NCBI GenBank assembly: GCA_019828545.1
Contig: JACVRA010000166.1
Span: 232,513 to 296,512 of the forward strand
Direction of reading: 5' to 3'
DNA length: 64,000 nt
From: Paracamarosporium sp. OC-R06-R3
Taxonomy: Eukaryota; Ascomycota; Dothideomycetes; Pleosporales; Didymosphaeriaceae
The translations under genes were made by a program, and so were the position numbers. Shown here piece by piece: positions 58,824 through 64,000 of the stretch; position 1 is the first letter of the stretch, and every line of letters begins with the position of its first letter. The notes under the pieces are model-generated. The model was given only the letters and a program-made list of their open reading frames with translations, searched no databases and was not told the DNA's origin.

Positions 58824-60293
58824 TTAACTTGACCAGAACCAACCTGACTTCTTTTTGTCGTTGTTACGTGGTTGTTCTGGTATCTCATGCCGAGGAGCAC
58901 CTGCTAGCAGCCCTGACGAATGGCCAGTTCCTTGTGAATTGGTTTCCTGTCCCTTCTGTGTATGAACGGTTTCGGAACTTTCCTCCCGTCCATCGGTGAA
59001 GCGCTTCTTCAACACCACCTTCGTTGTCACAGTGCCATCCACGTTGACCGTACGCTCAGTAGTAGTAAGGGTTGAGAGCACAGATGGGCGTCCTTCTGTC
59101 TGACTGCTCGCTCCGAAAGCGGGTGCAGGGCCAAGCAAACGCTCATAAGCCTCCAGTTCTGTTTCCGGTGTTTCGCTAGACCAGCCGCCCTGCTTGGTTT
59201 TGGGGGTCGGAGGTTCGTCGTGTTGATCTTCATGGTCGTGACTATACTCGTAACTTGGCTCTTCCGCTGTTTCCTCACCCTCCCATGGAACTCGTTTGGG
59301 AAACTCATTCTTGGATTGCGGACCCACAAAATTGCGGTCTGTCTGGTCCCAGAAACGGCGCGCCCAGTTATCGTGCGGCAAGTGGTCCGATTGCCCTAGC
59401 TTCTCTGAAGGCATCAAAGGAAGACCGTTCTCGGAGCGAAGGAGGTCCTCGAAAGCATCTCTTGGGACGCCAGCGCGTGCTAATTCTGCAGCAAGCGCTG
59501 GACTTTGAAACATGGCATACAGATCTTCGGTCCCAACGTTTTCGCGGCGGAAAAGCTCTTGAAACATGGCCTCATCCAGCTGTTGTAGGAAACGCTGCTG
59601 CTCCACCCAGCTGCGTCGGTCGAAAGGCATAGTCGCTTCCTCTGGTGCATCGCTGCGCTCCTTTTCCTGTTTAGCTGAGAGCGTTGACTCCTCTCGTCTA
59701 CGGTGCCATCGATGGCATCGCTCGCGCCTATTCCAGGTATCCTCTTCTGCATCAAACGGCCTTGGGAAGCCCCAACCCCACGACCAGCCCCACTGCTGTC
59801 CCTTCTCGTTTGCCACTTTTTCTACTAATCTCTGCACATCGTCCTCGTTCGGCTGTGGCATGAGAGCTGCCGTCTTGCCGTTTGCCTCGTCGTAGCTTTG
59901 CGTGTCACGACGGGGACATCCCCAGCCATCTTGCACAATCTCCTTGCGGAGCACGTCGGCAGCATAATTGAGCCGTAGCAGCGTTTCGCCCTTCTCTAGC
60001 GCCTCTTGTTTATTGCCTGCGCGGTAAAGCTCGCGGCATTCGGCAAGCACCTTTGCGGTTTCCCCCTCGAGTTCGTAAAGATGTTTGCATTTTGTCTTGT
60101 CAGCGCGACCAAAAAGGCATCGCCTGCGTGCAATGTGAGCGTTCCTGCGGTTGGCCATGTTCGTGGGTAACGTGAAGACGGTGTTCATGAGCGAAGAGAC
60201 CTGCGAGTCGGCGAAGCGGCGGAAGGCGATGAAAGGGTTGTCATCATCACGGTGGTCGCGGTTGCGACGAGAATCGTCATTGTCTGAAGCCAT
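58824..60293 (-). CDS. Conserved-looking polar fungal protein, unknown
   Basis: A single exon of 489 aa from the ATG at 60293 (MASDNDDSRRNRDHRDDDNP). The open frame extends upstream without an ATG and is not used. The N-terminus reads NPFIAFRRFADSQVSSLMNTVFTLP, then a basic Cys-containing stretch (RRRCLFGRADKTKCKHLYEL) and helices (LLRLNYAADVLRKEIV). The middle is Trp-rich (QQWGWSWGWGFPRPF). The C-terminal third is acidic, then Thr-rich (TTTERTVNVDGTVTTKVVLKKRF), ending KKKSGWFWSS. No signal peptide or membrane span, and I cannot assign a function. Confidence 0.75.
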   Translation of the reverse strand: MASDNDDSRRNRDHRDDDNPFIAFRRFADSQVSSLMNTVFTLPTNMANRRNAHIARRRCLFGRADKTKCKHLYELEGETAKVLAECRELYRAGNKQEALEKGETLLRLNYAADVLRKEIVQDGWGCPRRDTQSYDEANGKTAALMPQPNEDDVQRLVEKVANEKGQQWGWSWGWGFPRPFDAEEDTWNRRERCHRWHRRREESTLSAKQEKERSDAPEEATMPFDRRSWVEQQRFLQQLDEAMFQELFRRENVGTEDLYAMFQSPALAAELARAGVPRDAFEDLLRSENGLPLMPSEKLGQSDHLPHDNWARRFWDQTDRNFVGPQSKNEFPKRVPWEGEETAEEPSYEYSHDHEDQHDEPPTPKTKQGGWSSETPETELEAYERLLGPAPAFGASSQTEGRPSVLSTLTTTERTVNVDGTVTTKVVLKKRFTDGREESSETVHTQKGQETNSQGTGHSSGLLAGAPRHEIPEQPRNNDKKKSGWFWSS

Positions 60294-61258
60294 GATGGTT
60301 GTGTTGTGAGTGAGGAGTGACGGAACAGAGCAGCGGGAGCGATCATCAGAGGCGGGGCGGGAGCTATGGCCAGTCACGCCAGTGAATGGCAGCCTGCCCG
60401 CGACGCGCCATCCATCGTCGGCGTCGGCGTTTCACATTACGCGGCGCCGATGCCCTCCATCACTCCCGACCAACCACAGCCACAATGTTGGCTTCTCTTC
60501 AAACCGCGCAGATTGTCTCTACGAAGAAGAATGAGAATAGTCGATCTTGTATATCTCATACCATAGAGTAGAGCTTGGCTCATAAGAGTTGATTAGCGTG
60601 CCAAAGCAGGAATCGCGTTAGGTCTACTTTGTAACGTCGAGCATCCCTCTTAAGAGAGAGGCAATAATTCCTTAACAACAACACTATATAATTCAGCTGT
60701 TTAAAGAGAGAGAGAGAAATTGTCGCAAAGCGCAGATCTACGATAGAATTAAATCCAAAGTAATATAGTTAGGTAGATTTACTTCACTGACCAGAAGCTT
60801 AGATATAGCCTTACACAGCTAGCTCTTAGTTATTACTTCAGATGATCAGTGTTTACTATACGCTAGTCAACTCTTATGAGCAAAACTCTACGGTAGGTAT
60901 CATGCAAGTATGGAAGGCTTGAGGTGACTTGTTCAGGCAATGCCCAGGAAGCCGCTCACCATACGATTGTGGGAACATCCTTGCAGATACGATTTTACAT
61001 GCATGTAAGACCGCCGTGCAACATCTTGGCCTCCAATACAGTGTCTCCACTCCAATCAAGTCGTTTTATTCTTCTAGGTAAGCCTACTCTCGCCCCATCA
61101 TATATGAAGTGATTGATAAGCTTTGTCGTACAATACACAGAACCGAAAATAGTAGGTCAAGCAAACTCATCCTCGGACATCATGCCTTTAAGACGGCTCT
61201 CTGCGCTGTTTGATCAAAGAAGCGCCCCTCCGAAAAGACACTGAGGCTGAAGTCCGCC
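60294..61258. other. Spacer containing a MITE
   Basis: The first 280 bp are the promoter of the minus-strand gene. 60578-60881 is the inverted-repeat element listed separately. The rest is the promoter of the next plus-strand gene. Confidence 0.55.
60578..60881. mobile_element. MITE-like element with 22-bp terminal inverted repeats
   Basis: The left end 60578-60599 (GCTCATAAGAGTTGAT...) and the reverse complement of the right end 60860-60881 (GCTCATAAGAGTTGAC...) agree at 21 of 22 bases. The 304-bp unit is AT-rich, has a (GA)n tract near 60705, and encodes nothing. TAGAGT lies outside both ends at slightly different distances (left near 60564, right near 60888 in reverse), so the true ends may be further out. 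Size, non-coding content and long inverted termini fit a non-autonomous DNA transposon. No clear target-site duplication is visible to me. Confidence 0.75.
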
Positions 61259-63495
61259 ATGGCTGAGCGAGACTTCCTAATTTCTCCTGTCTCAAGCAGC
61301 GCGAATCGCAGTATCACCGATAATGGCGTGGTATACCCATACCCCTCCTCTGAATCCGCAGCGCTACGCCAATCAACGGAAATTCATCGTTCCGAAGCAT
61401 TCTACATCGAAGATGCACACGGAGCCGTTGCCAGCGAGCGACCTCTATCAATGACTAAGCCCAGAGATCCACCAACAACCTCAACTGCGTCGCCAACAGC
61501 CAACTCAACGTGGAGAAAACAACTCCCTAAAGACTGGAAGACTTCATCTGTAATTGTTGGTTTTTTGATTGCCGGTAGGTCACAGAATGTCAAGGTTTCT
61601 AATGGCTAACATGCCTAGGAATCATCTGCGTGGCCGCGCATTATTGGTTTCTCAATGCGCTTGACGGTGAGGTCGTATCTCATGGGATGCTCCATCAGTC
61701 TCAGGTCACTGCGCTATCCCTCTTATTGGTAACGTTGTTTAAAGCATCTATTGCTACTTGCCTTGGAGCATGCTTTACACAGCATCTTTGGTATCTCCTC
61801 CGCGGAGCTGAAACACCTGTCTTGTTGATAGAGAAGCTGTTCGTACTTCGGACCGATCTATTCGCGCTTGCAGACGTGCGTGTGGTTGGTCGAGCTCCTG
61901 TACTCTTCGCTATGGCACTGTTCGTGTGGTGTCTCGGCATTGCTACAATCTATCCGCCCGGAGCCCTGGTCATTACATTTGAACCATATACGTTCACCGA
62001 AAACAAGAACATTTCTATCATAAATCCCCCGGTACCATCGGACTTTAATCCGTTAATAGAACAGGATATTCTACAGTATAATCTTCTTGGTGGAGGGATA
62101 GCCGGTTACTGCGATGCCAATGAGACACGTTCGTGCTACTGGTACTACCAATACATGTACGCTCTGCTATCAACATCTAAGATTTGAAGCTCATGAAGCC
62201 AACAGCCCGAATCAACGATTAATCAATGTTGCAAAGTCAATCGTATACAATAACCCAGTTTTTCAACCCCGCTCGAGCACAGGCGAGAACAGCAGTTACC
62301 ACCTTGCATTTAGAGCCCCACAACTCCGTTGCAGTTCATCCAGTTGGAACGTGACAGGCCCAGGGAATAACTCAAATGCAGTTCAATCTACGTGGAATGG
62401 CTTTAATTATACTCGACGTATACAGCGTATAGAACTAGCTTACGCGGCACAGCCACACGGCGAACTGTCCGGAACAGAGGCTATAATAGGTATAGAGGAG
62501 CTAGTTTGTTACCCATATTCGGTCCTTTATCAGCTTAATGTCTCACATCCAAAGGGCGTGCCGAGCTTTGCGTACATTAAGGATGACTGGCAACCACTAG
62601 GCTTTCCCGAGCAGAGCCAATTCGAATTTTCTGAAAGCGACGGTAAACCTTTCAATTTTCATGAAGACCCAAGCTTTTCTCTAGATACGGCTAGGTTTCA
62701 CGCTCAAGAAATAGGTAAAATGCTCCCTCGGTTCAACGAGTTTCATATCTTGGATTCTCTGATGACGCAACTTCGAATGAATGGATCATACCGGAATTAC
62801 GCATATTTATGCACGGAGGAGTTCAACTTGGCGAATGGGACAAAAGCATTTCAATGCTTGAGCAAACCAATTGATATGACTAACTCAACCAATGGTATGC
62901 AGTCCTCCTAGAAGGTATCATAGAAGAGCCAATTCTGATTACTATAGGGATGGATAAGCTCGCTGGTACCGTTTTTGACGTCACCCGCTTCAACAATTCT
63001 TTATCGTACTACGACATCGGTTGGGTGGCTGAAAGCAACACGATTAACGAGTCCTCGCTTAACGAAGTGCTCACGAATATAACGCTTTCAGTCATGTCGC
63101 TTGGACTCTGGTGGGATATGACTCCAGTTACCTTCACTCGCTATCAGAACGTCTACCGGTTTTCGAATCAGCTCAACCTCATACTTCCATACACCATATG
63201 CATTGGTCTCGCCACAGTTTTCTCGGCTGTGGCACTTTGGTCGCTTTGGAAGAATGGGGGTGGCGCTACCGATGGTGGCTTCGTCCAGATTATGCTTGCC
63301 ACAAGGGGTGATACAGAAATGGAGAGACAGGTCGTCCAAGATGGATCCACGTCCGCCGACAACATGTCGCGAGAGCTAAAGAATCTAAGGCTTCGCTATG
63401 GGCAGTTGACAGTGGGACAGCAGGGCGAGGGAGATGAAATGCGGATGGGATTCGGAACTGTGGATGAGACGATCTCTTTGAAGAAGAGGCAATAA
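61259..63495 (+). CDS. Multi-pass membrane protein, unknown
   Basis: Exons 61259-61574, 61619-62132, 62182-62894 and 62948-63495, with introns of 44, 49 and 53 nt, would give 696 aa. A disordered N-terminus is followed by a span at the first join (SSVIVGFLIAGIICVAAHYWF), then two more (ALSLLLVTLFKASIATCLGA, LFAMALFVWCLGIATIYPPG). A large lumenal or extracellular domain is rich in Asn-X-Ser/Thr. A last span follows (LILPYTICIGLATVFSAVALW), then a polar tail. The family is a common uncharacterised fungal one. The second intron (GTGCTA...CTAAG) is weak; without it the frames at 62132 and 62182 differ by one base, so a frameshift is the alternative. Confidence 0.65.
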
Positions 63496-64000
63496 TCTCG
63501 AAGTTGGTCCTCCTGGGCAGCCTACGAAACCTCATATCTGATCGTAAACGATTCCTGTTGCGTTCGAATGGTCTTGAACCACTAACATTTGTCTTTGAAT
63601 TTTGATCAAGGGAAGCTGTAACTGTGGTAGAAAATCTGAATCGTTCGAGGAGGGAAGCCTCAACAGCAACAGTGGCTGAGCACCTACCCGCTGATGTGAG
63701 ACAAGTTAAAGCCCAAAACTACTTGACAAAAGTCAACGAGGCGTTTAGCAGAAGAGAAGTGAGTAGCTTGCTCTTGAGAAAGTCATATTATCATTTCCGG
63801 ATTGCCCAACACCCAATCAATGGCCGACACTGTGGTCTCTCTAAATTAACGATCAAGGAGGAAATTGGTTAACATCATAGTCAATTGTTCATACCCAAAT
63901 CTGCTACCAATGCTTGTAGCTTAGACAAAATTCGACGTTGTAAGTATGCCAGCTTGAATGTAACTTTGGGTAACGTGCTTTATAAGCGAGTGACGCGTAC
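63496..64000. other. Window-end spacer
   Basis: No supported gene. A frame at 63624-63872 begins with GTG only. A GGTTCAAGACC near 63570 (minus) resembles a B box but lacks a tRNA around it. Confidence 0.45.

Noticed and set aside
62157..62181. 25-nt intron (GTACGC...CTAAG) to repair the membrane protein frame
   Set aside because: Below the credible minimum for a fungal intron; the 49-nt alternative or a frameshift is preferred.
63555..63590. Second tRNA (GGTTCAAGACC B-box-like motif, minus strand)
   Set aside because: No A box, acceptor pairing or T-stem of tRNA type surrounds it.

Overview
The window is nuclear DNA from a filamentous ascomycete. It has intron-bearing protein genes on both strands, introns mostly of 45-70 nt with GT...AG ends, TATA-type promoters, many secreted carbohydrate-active enzymes, and families typical of Pezizomycotina (UNC93-like and DHA1-like transporters, LaeA-like methyltransferases, many-TM proteins of unknown function). 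The short-chain dehydrogenase at 40.9 kb looks almost the same, as I recall the family, as the mannitol dehydrogenase allergens of Alternaria and Cladosporium (266 aa). A dothideomycete, probably Pleosporales, is the best guess.

Layout. 0.4-2.8 kb: anoctamin/Ist2-like membrane protein. 2.9-4.0: secreted GH10 xylanase, convergent with it. 5.5-6.1: small two-exon gene of unknown function. 6.5-7.6: aldo/keto reductase. 8.5-9.2: secreted Ser/Pro-rich protein. 10.0-16.4: four genes on the minus strand (UNC93-like transporter, second aldo/keto reductase, FAD-dependent amine/amino-acid oxidase-type enzyme, and a 2-oxoglutarate/Fe(II) dioxygenase broken by an in-frame TAG). 16.9-18.5: GH27 alpha-galactosidase-like, divergent from a secreted GMC oxidoreductase at 19.5-21.5. 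21.5-29.2 is gene-poor: stop-dense sequence, a tRNA-like Pol III unit whose two halves are far apart, and several short unrecognised ORFs with membrane or coiled-coil character. 29.2-32.1: GH3 with PA14 domain. 32.9-34.2: methyltransferase. 35.7-37.5: MFS transporter. 38.5-39.4: unknown. 40.9-41.8: mannitol dehydrogenase. 43.1-45.0: glucoamylase with CBM20. 45.8-48.5: large disordered protein. 49.4-50.3: repeat-bearing protein. 50.4-51.2: NAD(P)-binding protein. 51.9-52.8: hemerythrin-like protein. 54.0-55.4: alpha/beta hydrolase with an apparent frameshift. 55.6-57.2: many-TM protein. 57.4-58.0: ricin-type lectin. 58.8-60.3: unknown. 60.58-60.88: a MITE with 22-bp inverted termini. 61.3-63.5: many-TM protein.

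Taken together: four polysaccharide hydrolases (xylanase, alpha-galactosidase-like, GH3, glucoamylase), a GMC oxidoreductase and a small lectin suggest a plant-matter degrader. There is no polyketide or peptide synthase backbone here, so the oxidoreductases, methyltransferase and transporters do not form a recognisable secondary-metabolite cluster. I found no CRISPR array, rRNA gene or intact transposase. Exon joins were made by hand from splice consensus, frame continuity and family motifs. No alignment was run.
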